Part shown: positions 39,110 to 48,173 of the stretch, in pieces | Layout: each line of letters begins with the position of its first letter | Position numbering within the stretch: position 1 is the stretch's first letter | DNA from: Frigidibacter albus | Lineage (GTDB): Bacteria; Pseudomonadota; Alphaproteobacteria; Rhodobacterales; Rhodobacteraceae | DNA: 64,000 nt | Assembly (NCBI RefSeq): GCF_009908165.1 | Contig: NZ_JAAAUC010000002.1 | Span: 450,050-514,049 of the forward strand | Direction of reading: 5' to 3' | The notes under the pieces: model-generated | Database searches by the model: none | What the model was told of the DNA's origin: nothing | The model's input: the letters and a program-made list of their open reading frames with translations, nothing else | Translations under genes and position numbers: made by a program

Positions 39110-41848
39110 ATGGCAAAGAAGATGCTCATCGATGCCACACACGCGGAAGAGACCCGCGTAGTCGTGGTGGACGGAAACAAGGTTGAAGAGTTCGACTTTG
39201 AAACACTCAACAGGCGCCAGCTGGCGGGGAACATCTACCTCGCAAAGGTAACGCGGGTCGAACCCTCGTTGCAGGCGGCGTTCGTGGACTATGGCGGAAA
39301 CCGCCATGGCTTCCTCGCCTTCTCGGAGATCCACCCGGATTACTACCAGATCCCGCTGGCCGACCGTCAGGCGCTGCTGGCCGAGGAACGCGCCTTTGCC
39401 GAAGCGCAGGAGGCCGAAGACGCCGCCCGCACCCGCAAACGCCAGACCCGCAGCCAGCCCAAGGCGCACTCCGCGCCGTCGGATGATGCGGTGACCAGCG
39501 GCGACGACATCGGCAACATGGATATCGTCGATCTGTCGGACGATGACGAGGCGCCCGAGGATATCGGCGGCGATTCCGCGGCCGAGGATGCGGCGAATGC
39601 CCGCCCGGCGCCGCAGCGCAGCTCGCGCCGCCGGGGTGGCCGTGGGTCGTCCCGCGCCGAGGCCGAGACCGAGGAAGACGCCGAGAACGCGGCGGAATCC
39701 GAGCCCGAGGCCGACGAGCCCTATGTGGCCGCCGACCATGCCGCCGAGACCGATGACGAGATCGAGTCCATCGCCGAAGAGGATGTGGCCGAGGAAATCC
39801 GCAGCCCGCGGAAACCGCGTCCGCGCCGCTACAAGATCCAGGAAGTGGTCAAGGTCCGGCAAATCCTGCTGGTGCAGGTCGTCAAGGAAGAACGTGGCAA
39901 CAAGGGCGCCGCGCTGACCACCTACCTGTCGCTCGCCGGCCGCTATTGCGTGCTGATGCCGAACACCGCGCGCGGTGGCGGCATTTCCCGCAAGATCACC
40001 AATGCCGCCGACCGCAAGAAGCTCAAGGAAATCGCCGGTGAGATCGAGGTGCCGGAAGGCGCCGGCCTGATCATCCGCACCGCGGGCAGCCAGCGCACCA
40101 AGACCGAGATCCGGCGCGACTATGAATACCTGCTGCGCCTGTGGGAGCAGATCCGCGACCTGACGCTGAAATCCATCGCCCCGGCCCCGATCTACGAGGA
40201 AGGCGACCTGATCAAGCGGTCGATCCGCGACCTGTATTCGAAGGAGATCGACGAGGTCATCGTCGAGGGCGAGCGTGGCTATCGCACCGCCAAGGACTTC
40301 ATGAAGATGATCATGCCGACCCATGCCGGGGCGGTGAAGCGCTATGCCGAGCCGCAGCCGCTGTTCGCGCGCTTCCAGGTGGAAGGCTACCTGTCGGGGA
40401 TGTTCAACCCGGTGGTGCAGCTGAAATCCGGCGGCTACATCGTGATCGGCATCACCGAGGCACTGGTCGCCATCGACGTGAACTCGGGCCGGGCCACCAA
40501 GGAAGGCTCGATCGAGGAAACGGCGCTGAAGACCAACAGCGAGGCGGCCGAGGAAATCGCCCGCCAGCTGCGCCTGCGCGACCTTGCCGGGCTGATCGTC
40601 ATCGACTTCATCGACATGGAAGAGCGGCGCAACAATGCCACCGTCGAGAAGAAGCTGAAGGACAAGCTGAAGACCGACCGCGCCCGCATCCAGGTTGGCC
40701 GCATCTCGGGCTTTGGCCTTCTGGAAATGAGCCGTCAGCGCCTGCGGCCGGGGATGCTGGAAAGCACCACCCAGCCTTGCGCCCATTGCCATGGCACCGG
40801 GATCATCCGCTCCGACGACAGTCTTGCGCTGTCGATCCTGCGGGCGATCGAGGAAGAGGGCACCCGCAAGCGCTCGCGCGAGGTTCTGCTGCGCGCGCCG
40901 GTGGCGGTGGTCAACTTCCTGATGAACCAGAAACGCGAGCATGTGGCGCAGATCGAAGCGCGCTATGGCATGTCGGTGCGGGTCGAGGCGGATCCCTCGC
41001 TCGTCAGCCCCGATTTCGTGGTCGAGAAGTTCAAGACCGCGGTGCGCAATGTCCCCGAATCGCTGCTGCAGGTGGTGTCGGCGACCGATGCCGCGCTGAT
41101 GGCGGATCTGGATGAGGAAGAGGTCGCCGTCGAGGCGATTGAAGAGGAAGAGGCCGAGGTTGCCGTGGTGGCCCCGGTTGCTGCTCCGGCGGCGCCCGAG
41201 GCTGCGGCCGAGGGCGATGGCGAGCGCGGCCCGAAGAAGAAGCGCCGGCGTCGTCGGAAGAAGAAGAACGGCAATGGCAACGGCGCAGACGCCGGGACCG
41301 AGGCCGGGTCTGATCAGGGCGACGACGAGGGCGAGGATGACGGTGATGATGCCGCTTCCGACGCAGTTTCCGCAACCGAGGCGCCGGAAAGCGCCATGGT
41401 AGTGGACGCTGCGGCAGAGCCGGAAGCGGTTGCTGTGGACGCCGAGGCCGAAGCGCCGAAGAAGAAGACTCGCACCCGCAAGCCGCGCGCCAAGGCTGGA
41501 GTGGCGCTGGAGGCTGCTGCTGCGGCTGCTGCCGAAGCCGCCGCCACCCCGGAAGCCGCTGAACCCGCAGCCAAGCCCAAGCGCACCCGCGCCCCGGCCA
41601 AGCCGCGGGCGAAGAAGGTGGCGGACGCGCCTGTGGCGGAGACGGTGGCAGAGGCCCCCGTCGCCGAAGCGGGCGACGCCGCTGGCGAGACCCGCGCCCC
41701 GGCAACGCCCGAGGCCGATCTGGCCGCCGCGGCGGAGCTGGTCGAGGCGATGGCCCCGGTGACGGTGCCCGAGCCGACCCCGGCCGAGCCCGAAGCGGCT
41801 GCGGAAGACGGCGACAAGCCCAAGCGCCGCGGCTGGTGGGCGCGGTAA
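39110..41848 (+). CDS. rne: Ribonuclease E/G
   Basis: RNase E is the main endoribonuclease and degradosome scaffold. The 912-residue product starts MAKKMLIDATHAEETRVVVV. An S1 domain begins near 35 but is split by an acidic low-complexity insert at about 110-240, as known for alphaproteobacterial RNase E. Catalytic Asp456 (VAIDVNSG) and Asp499 (IVIDFIDM) and the zinc-link cysteines Cys557 and Cys560 (CAHC) are present. The tail from about 670 is disordered, with Lys/Arg blocks (KKKRRRRRKKKNG; KKKTRTRKPRAKAG) and alanine/acid repeats, ending KPKRRGWWAR. A terminator follows at 41877. Confidence 0.96.
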   Translation: MAKKMLIDATHAEETRVVVVDGNKVEEFDFETLNRRQLAGNIYLAKVTRVEPSLQAAFVDYGGNRHGFLAFSEIHPDYYQIPLADRQALLAEERAFAEAQEAEDAARTRKRQTRSQPKAHSAPSDDAVTSGDDIGNMDIVDLSDDDEAPEDIGGDSAAEDAANARPAPQRSSRRRGGRGSSRAEAETEEDAENAAESEPEADEPYVAADHAAETDDEIESIAEEDVAEEIRSPRKPRPRRYKIQEVVKVRQILLVQVVKEERGNKGAALTTYLSLAGRYCVLMPNTARGGGISRKITNAADRKKLKEIAGEIEVPEGAGLIIRTAGSQRTKTEIRRDYEYLLRLWEQIRDLTLKSIAPAPIYEEGDLIKRSIRDLYSKEIDEVIVEGERGYRTAKDFMKMIMPTHAGAVKRYAEPQPLFARFQVEGYLSGMFNPVVQLKSGGYIVIGITEALVAIDVNSGRATKEGSIEETALKTNSEAAEEIARQLRLRDLAGLIVIDFIDMEERRNNATVEKKLKDKLKTDRARIQVGRISGFGLLEMSRQRLRPGMLESTTQPCAHCHGTGIIRSDDSLALSILRAIEEEGTRKRSREVLLRAPVAVVNFLMNQKREHVAQIEARYGMSVRVEADPSLVSPDFVVEKFKTAVRNVPESLLQVVSATDAALMADLDEEEVAVEAIEEEEAEVAVVAPVAAPAAPEAAAEGDGERGPKKKRRRRRKKKNGNGNGADAGTEAGSDQGDDEGEDDGDDAASDAVSATEAPESAMVVDAAAEPEAVAVDAEAEAPKKKTRTRKPRAKAGVALEAAAAAAAEAAATPEAAEPAAKPKRTRAPAKPRAKKVADAPVAETVAEAPVAEAGDAAGETRAPATPEADLAAAAELVEAMAPVTVPEPTPAEPEAAAEDGDKPKRRGWWAR

Positions 41849-41876
41849 GCACCCCGTCTCACGGTGACCACGGCAC

Positions 41877-41910
41877 AGCGCCGGACCTTCGGGTCCGGCG
41901 CTTGTCGTTT
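41877..41910 (+). terminator. Rho-independent terminator after rne
   Basis: AGCGCCGGACC and GGTCCGGCGCT form an 11-bp stem with a TTCG tetraloop, followed by TGTCGTTT. It lies 28 bases past the stop. Confidence 0.85.
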
Positions 41911-41998
41911 GGGGGGCGGGAGCTTCGATGCCAGTGACCGCATTTCGCGGGCAGGCAGGTTGCACGGCTGCCTCACCGCGGCATTCCCAACGCTCGGT

Positions 41999-42213
41999 TC
42001 GGGCGGGAAAAGGCGAGGCATTGCGTCGCCCCCGCCCGTGCAGGACATATGCCCCCAGAGCCGCTGGCAGCGAGAAACCGGGGGAGGACAGCGCCCGACC
42101 TGGCGGGCGAGAAGCGCCCGCCGAGGGCGGGGCGGGCGCTGGCCGGGCCATTTGAGGGCCCGCCCGGTGCAAGATGACGTGTCAGCTTGTGGCGAAGGCG
42201 ATGGTCTTCGCCA
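41999..42213 (+). repeat. Family B intergenic repeat, copy 3
   Basis: It matches copy 2 in order and orientation: GGCGAGGCATTGCGTCGCC, CCGCTGGCAGCG, CAGCGCCCGACCTGGCGGGC, GGGCGGGCGCTGGCC, GGGCCCGCCCGGT and GCGAAGGCGATGGTCTTCGC. It fills the space between the rne terminator and tusA. Confidence 0.85.
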
Positions 42214-42271
42214 AGGCGGGCGCGGCATGAGAGGTGACGGCTTGAGCCGGCAGGCCCCAGCAACTCCGCCC

Positions 42272-42499
42272 TCACCCCCTGCGGATCGTGAACCCCTGAT
42301 CCCCGCCCGCATCCTCGGCCGCCAGCAACTCATGCCCGGCCTCGGTGCAGAAATGCGGCAGGTCGATCCAGGCGGCGGGGTCCGTCGTCCAGATCCGCAG
42401 CACGGCGCCCGGCGGCAGGCCGAGCAGCGCCTTGCGGGCCTTCAGCACCGGCAGCGGGCAGAGCAGCCCGCGGGCGTCGATTTCCAGCGCAATCTCCAT
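42272..42499 (-). CDS. TusA-like sulfurtransferase (SirA/YeeD family)
   Basis: The 75-residue protein has the family core ARGLLCPLPVLKARKAL with the persulfide-carrying Cys14, then GAVLRIWTTDPAAWIDLPHFC and ending near GFTIRRG. Members relay sulfur to tRNA thiolation or molybdenum cofactor synthesis. The ATG at 42499 gives standard length. It is divergent from ccdA with a 93-base gap. MnmA at 8567 could be a downstream acceptor, but that link is a guess. Confidence 0.88.
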   Translation of the reverse strand: MEIALEIDARGLLCPLPVLKARKALLGLPPGAVLRIWTTDPAAWIDLPHFCTEAGHELLAAEDAGGDQGFTIRRG

Positions 42500-42592
42500 G
42501 CCCGGCGCGATAGGCCCCGTGGGGCGATTTGTCCACGGCGAAGTGATGGCTTGCCGCGTGACGGGGCGCGGCGGATCGGCTAAGCCCTTGGC

Positions 42593-43345
42593 ATGTTCGG
42601 GATAGACCTCATCGACGCCAGCTTCCTGCCGGCCGCCACCGTCGCGCTGGTTGCGGGGCTTTTGTCGTTCCTCTCGCCCTGCGTGCTGCCGATCGTGCCG
42701 CCGTACCTTGCCTATATGGGCGGCATCGGCATGTCCGATCTGGGGCGCGAGGGCCGCGCCAGCCGCAAGGCGTTGCTGGCGGCGGCGTTCTTCGTGCTGG
42801 GGCTGTCCACCGTCTTCCTGTTCCTCGGCTTCACCGCCTCGATCTTCGGGCGGTTCTTCCTGCAGAACCAGGGCTGGTTCAACACCGCCGCCGGGATCAT
42901 GGTCATGATCTTCGGCGCGCATTTCCTGGGCGTGATCCGCATCCCGCTGCTGCTGCGCGAGGCGCGGATGGATGCGGGCGACCGCGGCGGCTCGGCCCTT
43001 GGCGCCTATGTACTGGGGCTGGCCTTCGCCTTTGGCTGGACGCCCTGCATCGGCCCGCAGCTTGGCCTGATCCTCAGCCTTGCCGCGCAGGATGACAGCA
43101 TCGCCCGCGGCACCGCCCTGCTGGCCATCTACGCCTTCGGCCTTGGCATTCCCTTCCTGCTGGTGGCCGCCTTCTTCCCGCGGCTGACCGGGGCGATGGC
43201 CTTCTTCAAGCGCAACATGGAGCGGATCGAGCGGATCATGGGCCTGCTGCTCTGGACCATCGGCCTGCTGATGCTGACCGGCGGTTTCTCGCAATTCTCG
43301 TGGTGGCTGCTGGAAACCTTCCCGGCGCTGGCGACGCTTGGCTGA
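42593..43345 (+). CDS. ccdA: Cytochrome c biogenesis protein CcdA
   Basis: CcdA moves electrons from cytoplasmic thioredoxin across the inner membrane to reduce periplasmic disulfides for cytochrome c maturation. The 250-residue protein has six membrane helices and the two redox cysteines, Cys30 in LSPCVLP and Cys152 in WTPCIGP. The length fits the short CcdA form without DsbD domains. It is divergent from the TusA-like gene. Confidence 0.95.
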   Translation: MFGIDLIDASFLPAATVALVAGLLSFLSPCVLPIVPPYLAYMGGIGMSDLGREGRASRKALLAAAFFVLGLSTVFLFLGFTASIFGRFFLQNQGWFNTAAGIMVMIFGAHFLGVIRIPLLLREARMDAGDRGGSALGAYVLGLAFAFGWTPCIGPQLGLILSLAAQDDSIARGTALLAIYAFGLGIPFLLVAAFFPRLTGAMAFFKRNMERIERIMGLLLWTIGLLMLTGGFSQFSWWLLETFPALATLG

Positions 43346-43388
43346 GCCCTCCGGCTCTTTGCATAAAATCCGAAGCACCCCGCCGCGA

Positions 43389-43409
43389 TTAAGCAAGCGG
43401 AAACCTGCG
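43389..43409 (+). promoter_or_regulatory. Putative promoter/regulatory motif TTAA-N7-GAAACCTGCG (copy 2)
   Basis: Identical in its fixed positions and spacing to the element at 331-351. It is 69 bases before the periplasmic sensor gene, which precedes the large chemoreceptor. Confidence 0.4.
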
Positions 43410-43478
43410 ATCCCTAACTTGCCCTCCAGTTGAGGAATCCGGCGCCCGTGCGCGCCGCGCAAAGGGAGAAGATCGTTC

Positions 43479-44054
43479 ATGCCCCGCCGCCTTGCCGCCG
43501 CAGCCATCGCGCTTGCCGCCATCACCGCCCTGCCCGTCCATTCGGCAGAGCTTGAAGGCCGCCTGAAGGCCTATGCCGAAACAGAGGTCGCAGCCTGGGT
43601 CCAGGACCCGGTGCTGATCGACGCGATCCATGCCGCGAACAGCGCTCGCGCCGCGCTCACCCCCGACGGGGTTCTGGCGCTGGACCTTGCCTGGCGGGCG
43701 GAGGTCGGCGCCGCGGCGATGCCGACGATCACCCCGGTGCTGGAAAACCCCGCCTCCGATTTCCTGCGCGCCCGGGTTCAGGCTGCCGGCGGCACCATCA
43801 CCGAGGTCTTCGTGATGGATGCGCTCGGGCTCAACGTCGCCACCTCGGGCATCACCTCGGATTTCTGGCAGGGCGATGAAGAGAAGTTCAGCGAGACCTT
43901 TCCGCACGGCCCCGGCACCCTGCATCTGGGCGCGGTCGAACTCGACGAATCCACCCAGACCTATCAGGCGCAGGTGTCGATGACCGTCACCGACCCGGCC
44001 AGCGGCCAGGCGATCGGCGCGATCACCGTCGGGCTGAATGCCGAGACCTTCTGA
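43479..44054 (+). CDS. Periplasmic Cache/PDC-type sensor protein
   Basis: The 191-residue product has a signal peptide (cleavage after PVHSA, about residue 23) and a single small sensor domain (ALGLNVATSGITSDFWQGDEEKF is the telltale loop, followed by GAVELDESTQTYQAQVSMTV and GAITVGLNAETF). These motifs occur in PDC sensor domains normally fused to receptors. Here the domain is free in the periplasm, 70 bases upstream of a chemoreceptor gene on the same strand, so it probably binds a ligand and docks on that receptor. That partnership is inference. Confidence 0.78.
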   Translation: MPRRLAAAAIALAAITALPVHSAELEGRLKAYAETEVAAWVQDPVLIDAIHAANSARAALTPDGVLALDLAWRAEVGAAAMPTITPVLENPASDFLRARVQAAGGTITEVFVMDALGLNVATSGITSDFWQGDEEKFSETFPHGPGTLHLGAVELDESTQTYQAQVSMTVTDPASGQAIGAITVGLNAETF

Positions 44055-44124
44055 ACCGGCGTGACGGCAGGGCCAGCCGGCCCTGCCCCGCCCCCTTCCC
44101 CCATCTGCCTGCAAGGATTTCCCG

Positions 44125-46740
44125 ATGGCTCGCCCCCAAGACCCGGCGCGCGGCGCCCGCCTCCTGCCCCGATCGGTCTTTGCCAAGACCGCGATGCTGT
44201 TTGCGATCTGCTCCGCGCTGATCATCGCCACCATGGCCATCACCGACGGGCGCGCCACCGACCGCACCGCCCGCGACGGCGTCGAGGCCCGGGCGAGCAC
44301 CATCGTGACCCTGCTGAGCGATGATGTCGGGCCCGGCCTGCATTTCGGCAATCACGCGGCGGTGGCAGACCTGCTGCAGAGCGCGCTCGACCATGCGCCC
44401 GAGGCCGTGCTGTCGCTGGCCGCCTATGACCGCACAGGCGCATTGGTCGCCTCGGCCGGCGAGCCGCCGAACGCCGCGATGGCCGAAGCCGGGGCCAAGG
44501 CGCAGGCGACGGGTGCCCTCCATGACGCCGGCGACCATGAAACTCTCTCCTACCCCGCAGTGTTCGGCAAGGAGCATGCGGTGACGGGTGCCGTGGTGAT
44601 CAAGGCCAACCGGAACCTCGCCTCCGAGCTGGTGCGCGAGACGCATATCCGTGCCTATACATTGGGGGCGGTGCTGCTGCTGATCTCGCTCTTCGCCATG
44701 TCGATCCCGTTCCGCCGCATGGTCTCGCGGCCGCTGGTGGCGGTCAATGGCGCGATGCGGCAAGTGGCGACGGGGGATTACGCGGTCGAGGTTCCGGCGC
44801 TGAACCGGCATGACGAGATCGGTGCCATTGCCCAATCGCTGGAAACCTTCCGCTCGTCGCTGCAAGACGCCGCCGAGGCGACGCGGATCGGCATGTTCAA
44901 GGGCTCGGCCTATGAAGGATGCTCGGCCGCGCTGATGATCTGCGACACCGACATGAAGATTCTCTTCGTGAACCCCGCCCTGTCCCATCTGATGACGACC
45001 CATGCCGGTGACATCCGCGGCCGGTTGCCGGAGTTCGATCCTGCGGCGCTGATCGGGCGCAGCATGGACAACTTCCACGAGGGCAATGGCGCCACGGCGC
45101 GCCGTCGGCTCGCGGACGTGTCTGCGCTGCCACTCCGGGCGGAACTGAGCTTCGGGCGGGCCAACCTGGTGATCGAGGTCAATGCGGTCCGCGGCATCGA
45201 CGGGAGCCATATCGGTTTCGTGGTCGAATGGAAGGATCTGTCGGTCGAGCTTCGCAATGCCGCTGTGCTGGAGGCCATCGACGCCAACCAGCTGCGCGCG
45301 GAGTTCACCCCGGCGGGACAGCTCGACTCGGCCAACGCCACCTTTTACCGGGCGCTCGGCCGGAGCGCCGACCAGTTGCTGGGAGTCGATTTCCGCAGCA
45401 GAATCAGCGTCGAAGGCTTCGAGACGCCCGAAAAAATGTTGCAGGCGCTTGGACAGGGACAGAGCGTCACCGGCCAGATCCGGCTGGCGCGGCCCGATGG
45501 CGGTGAGGTCATTCTCGATGGCAGCTTCGGGGTCGTGCGCGACCGCAAGAACCAGATCCGCAGCCTGATCCTGCTGGGCACCGACGTGACCGCTTCCGAG
45601 ACCGCGAAGGCGGCGGCGGAAGCCGCGCGCAACCGGATGGAGGCGGCGCAGCACCGCGTGGTCGAGGCGCTGCGGATGGGACTCGAGCAACTGGCGGCCG
45701 GGGATCTGACCACGAAGCTCACCGAACCCTTCTCGCCGGAATACGAACGGCTGCGCGCCTATTTCAACGAGGCGACCGATCAGCTGCGTGCTGCGATGCA
45801 GGGCGTCGTCGAGAATGCCGAAGCGATCCGTGGCGAGGCTGGCGAGATTTCCTCTGCCGCCGACGATCTGAGCCGGCGTACAGAACAGCAGGCGGCGACG
45901 CTGGAACAGACCGCCGCGGCGCTCGACCAGTTGACATCTTCGGTCAAGTCCGCCGCCGAGGTCGCGGGCCAGGCGAACCGCATGGTCTCGGAAGCCAAGG
46001 CCAATGCCGAGGTGTCGGGCAATGTGGTGCGCGAGGCGGTGGTGGCAATGGGCGAAATCGAGGAAAGTTCTGGCAAGATCTCTCGGATCACCAGCGTGAT
46101 CGACGAGATCGCGTTCCAGACCAACCTGCTGGCGCTGAACGCCGGGGTCGAGGCGGCGCGGGCCGGAGAGGCGGGGCGCGGTTTCGCCGTGGTCGCCTCG
46201 GAAGTGCGGGCGCTGGCGCAGCGCTCCTCGGAAGCGGCACGCGAGATCGCGGGGCTGATCTCGGCCTCCTCGCATCAGGTCAAGCGCGGGGTCGATCTGG
46301 TCGGCCAGGCCGGCCAGGCGCTTGGCGGCATCGAAACCTCGGTCGCCGATATCTATTCCTGCGTGTCCGATATCGCAGTGTCGTCGCGCGAGCAGTCCTC
46401 GGGCCTCGCGGAAATCAATATCGCCGTGAACCAGCTCGACCAGGTGACGCAGCAGAACGCCGCGATGTTCGAGCAGACCACCGCCGCCAGCCATTCGCTG
46501 AACCGCGAGGCCGAGGCGCTGACGGCGACGATGGCCCGGTTCCGCACTGGCGCCGCCGGCACCGGAGCCCCGCCCCGCCCCGCAGCGCGCCCGCACGCCG
46601 CAGCCCCCGCCCGCGCCGCCAGTAAACCCGCGCCGCGCGCCCCCGCACCCAAGGTTGCCATTGCCTCCGGCGGGGGCCGCCGCCTGACGGCACTGGCCGT
46701 GAAGCCCGCAGCGAGCAATGACGACTGGGAGGATTTCTGA
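44125..46740 (+). CDS. Transmembrane methyl-accepting chemotaxis protein with PAS domains
   Basis: The 871-residue receptor has membrane helices at about 21-40 and 178-196 around a periplasmic domain of about 135 residues. HAMP (197-250), then two PAS-like domains (about 255-370 and 375-495), a second HAMP-like stretch (about 515-570) and the signalling domain follow; the hairpin tip NLLALNAGVEAARAGEAGRG lies near 667-686. The proline/alanine-rich linker ends in NDDWEDF, a CheR/CheB tether pentapeptide-like tail. It forms a pair with the periplasmic sensor upstream. The PAS domains may add redox or intracellular sensing; no heme or flavin ligand is certain. Confidence 0.92.
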   Translation: MARPQDPARGARLLPRSVFAKTAMLFAICSALIIATMAITDGRATDRTARDGVEARASTIVTLLSDDVGPGLHFGNHAAVADLLQSALDHAPEAVLSLAAYDRTGALVASAGEPPNAAMAEAGAKAQATGALHDAGDHETLSYPAVFGKEHAVTGAVVIKANRNLASELVRETHIRAYTLGAVLLLISLFAMSIPFRRMVSRPLVAVNGAMRQVATGDYAVEVPALNRHDEIGAIAQSLETFRSSLQDAAEATRIGMFKGSAYEGCSAALMICDTDMKILFVNPALSHLMTTHAGDIRGRLPEFDPAALIGRSMDNFHEGNGATARRRLADVSALPLRAELSFGRANLVIEVNAVRGIDGSHIGFVVEWKDLSVELRNAAVLEAIDANQLRAEFTPAGQLDSANATFYRALGRSADQLLGVDFRSRISVEGFETPEKMLQALGQGQSVTGQIRLARPDGGEVILDGSFGVVRDRKNQIRSLILLGTDVTASETAKAAAEAARNRMEAAQHRVVEALRMGLEQLAAGDLTTKLTEPFSPEYERLRAYFNEATDQLRAAMQGVVENAEAIRGEAGEISSAADDLSRRTEQQAATLEQTAAALDQLTSSVKSAAEVAGQANRMVSEAKANAEVSGNVVREAVVAMGEIEESSGKISRITSVIDEIAFQTNLLALNAGVEAARAGEAGRGFAVVASEVRALAQRSSEAAREIAGLISASSHQVKRGVDLVGQAGQALGGIETSVADIYSCVSDIAVSSREQSSGLAEINIAVNQLDQVTQQNAAMFEQTTAASHSLNREAEALTATMARFRTGAAGTGAPPRPAARPHAAAPARAASKPAPRAPAPKVAIASGGGRRLTALAVKPAASNDDWEDF

Positions 46741-46803
46741 GCTGCACCCCGGACTATGCCAAAGCCCGCAGCACTGCATGGCCGCGACGCTGCATGACTT
46801 GCT

Positions 46804-46860
46804 AACTTTGGCCAATGGCAGCCGTCCTCGCCGCTCTGCGACTGTCGATTGGCCAAGGTT
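46804..46860. repeat. Inverted repeat in the MCP-chelatase gap
   Basis: AACTTTGGCCAAT at 46804 and ATTGGCCAAGGTT at 46848 pair over 12 of 13 positions around a 31-base loop. The gap (46741-46997) has no gene. It may be a stem-loop at the ends of the two convergent genes. Confidence 0.5.
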
Positions 46861-46997
46861 ATGCGCGCGACATTTGCGCCCCTCCCTGAGCCAGGCGCGA
46901 GGAGCAGGCAGCCGCGGTCACGCCCTCGCCGGTTCAGCCTCCAGACCCGCATCGCTGAACGAGGATGCGCCTGTGGAGCAAACGCACGTCCGGCGGT

Positions 46998-48119
46998 CTA
47001 CAATCCTAGGTATTCGCGCCCGGACGCTGCCAGAAGTGCCGCCGCAACAAGTCCGGGCGCGCCCTCGGCCAGCCCCAAAGGGGCGAGGATGTGGCCCGAG
47101 AACCCGGCTTCGGCAAGCGCGGCAGGGAGGTCGTCCTCGACATGCCCCCCTGCGGCAGCAAAGAGCGGCAGGCACAGGGCGGGCGCAGGCAGGCCACCGG
47201 CGAAGTCGGCAATCCGCGGGGCCTGGTCGATGAAGGCAGTGCGCATCTCGGCAAAGGGCAACTCGGCAATGATCGCCCGCGCCAGCCGGCGCGCGACCGC
47301 GGCAGGCGCCGGGCTCTTGAACGAGCCATGGGCAGCGACGATCAGCCCCATCTCGGCCGCGCGCAGCCCGTGATCCGCGAGGGCGGCGCGAAGCCCCTGC
47401 AGGGCCAGCGGCAGAATGCCGGGATCGAGGCCGAAGGGGGGCAGGATCTGCACGTCCCGCATGCCGTGGTTCGCGCGCGATGCCGCCGCATCGTCCAGGC
47501 CAGCCGCCGCGGGCTGTGCAGGCTCCGGCCCATCGGCTGCGGCAGCGATGCGCTTCTGGCCATCCGCGGCAGGCCCCTTGGGCACCGCTCTCCCCGCGAC
47601 AGAAGTCCCGTCATGCCCTTCCGGCGCCCTCAGGACTGCAGCCGCGGCCGCCGCGCCAAGGTCGCGCCCTCCCCCGCAAGGGAGGGTCACCCCGCCCTCA
47701 CCTCGCACAATGCCATCGCCATTCGCGGGGGCCCCCGCGGGCCTGTCATTGCGCGTTGGATCATCGCCCAGGCCTGCGCCGCTTTGCACGATCACCATCC
47801 CCGCCGCGCGCAGACGGGCCGGCAGGTTCACCTGGGTGAACCAGCCATCGGCGATGAACATCGGGTAGATCAGCAGCGGCGCACTGCCTGACCCGGCCCT
47901 GGCCAGCGCCGCCTCCAGCGCACCGGGTGCGGCGAGCGTCGCAGCCTCGACCTGCCAAGCCGCCGGAAGTTCAGCAGCCACCCGTTCCGCGAGGCGCGCA
48001 AGCGCAGCTTCCGCAGGGTCCGGATCGGAGGGCTGGCCATGCGCGACGATCAGCGCGCGACGGGCTGGTGTGGCCTTGGCCCGTTCAGAACCGCCTGCCT
48101 CGGACCAGATCCCCGTCAT
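46998..48119 (-). CDS. Sirohydrochlorin chelatase-like (CbiX) two-domain protein with internal insertion
   Basis: The 373-residue product resembles tandem CbiX domains, which insert cobalt (or nickel/iron) into sirohydrochlorin. Domain 1 (about 20-116) has VAHGQPSD with His27, but the second histidine position reads FIADGWFTQ. Domain 2 (221-373) has VAAHGSF and AAGGHVEDD, so it keeps both expected histidines. Between them residues 117-220 (47460-47771 in the DNA) form a Gly/Ala/Pro-rich insert with no fold signature, which could be an in-frame intruding element. No cob genes are nearby. A start further in, at the second ATG codon, is not evident. Confidence 0.75.
   Translation of the reverse strand: MTGIWSEAGGSERAKATPARRALIVAHGQPSDPDPAEAALARLAERVAAELPAAWQVEAATLAAPGALEAALARAGSGSAPLLIYPMFIADGWFTQVNLPARLRAAGMVIVQSGAGLGDDPTRNDRPAGAPANGDGIVRGEGGVTLPCGGGRDLGAAAAAAVLRAPEGHDGTSVAGRAVPKGPAADGQKRIAAAADGPEPAQPAAAGLDDAAASRANHGMRDVQILPPFGLDPGILPLALQGLRAALADHGLRAAEMGLIVAAHGSFKSPAPAAVARRLARAIIAELPFAEMRTAFIDQAPRIADFAGGLPAPALCLPLFAAAGGHVEDDLPAALAEAGFSGHILAPLGLAEGAPGLVAAALLAASGREYLGL
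47460..47771 (-). repeat. Low-complexity in-frame insertion splitting the chelatase domains
   Basis: The DNA encodes Ala/Gly/Asp-rich residues 117-220 and contains a CCCTCCCCCGCAAGGGAGGG-like hairpin at about 47669-47692. Both flanks resume normal CbiX sequence (VIVQSGAGL before, VQILPPFGLD after), which in relatives are nearly adjacent. It may be a coding-tolerated intergenic-type repeat. Confidence 0.45.
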
Positions 48120-48173
48120 GGGGCACGCCGCCGCAAGGACACCGCGCGTCGCGCGGGCCGCAAGAGCGCCATC

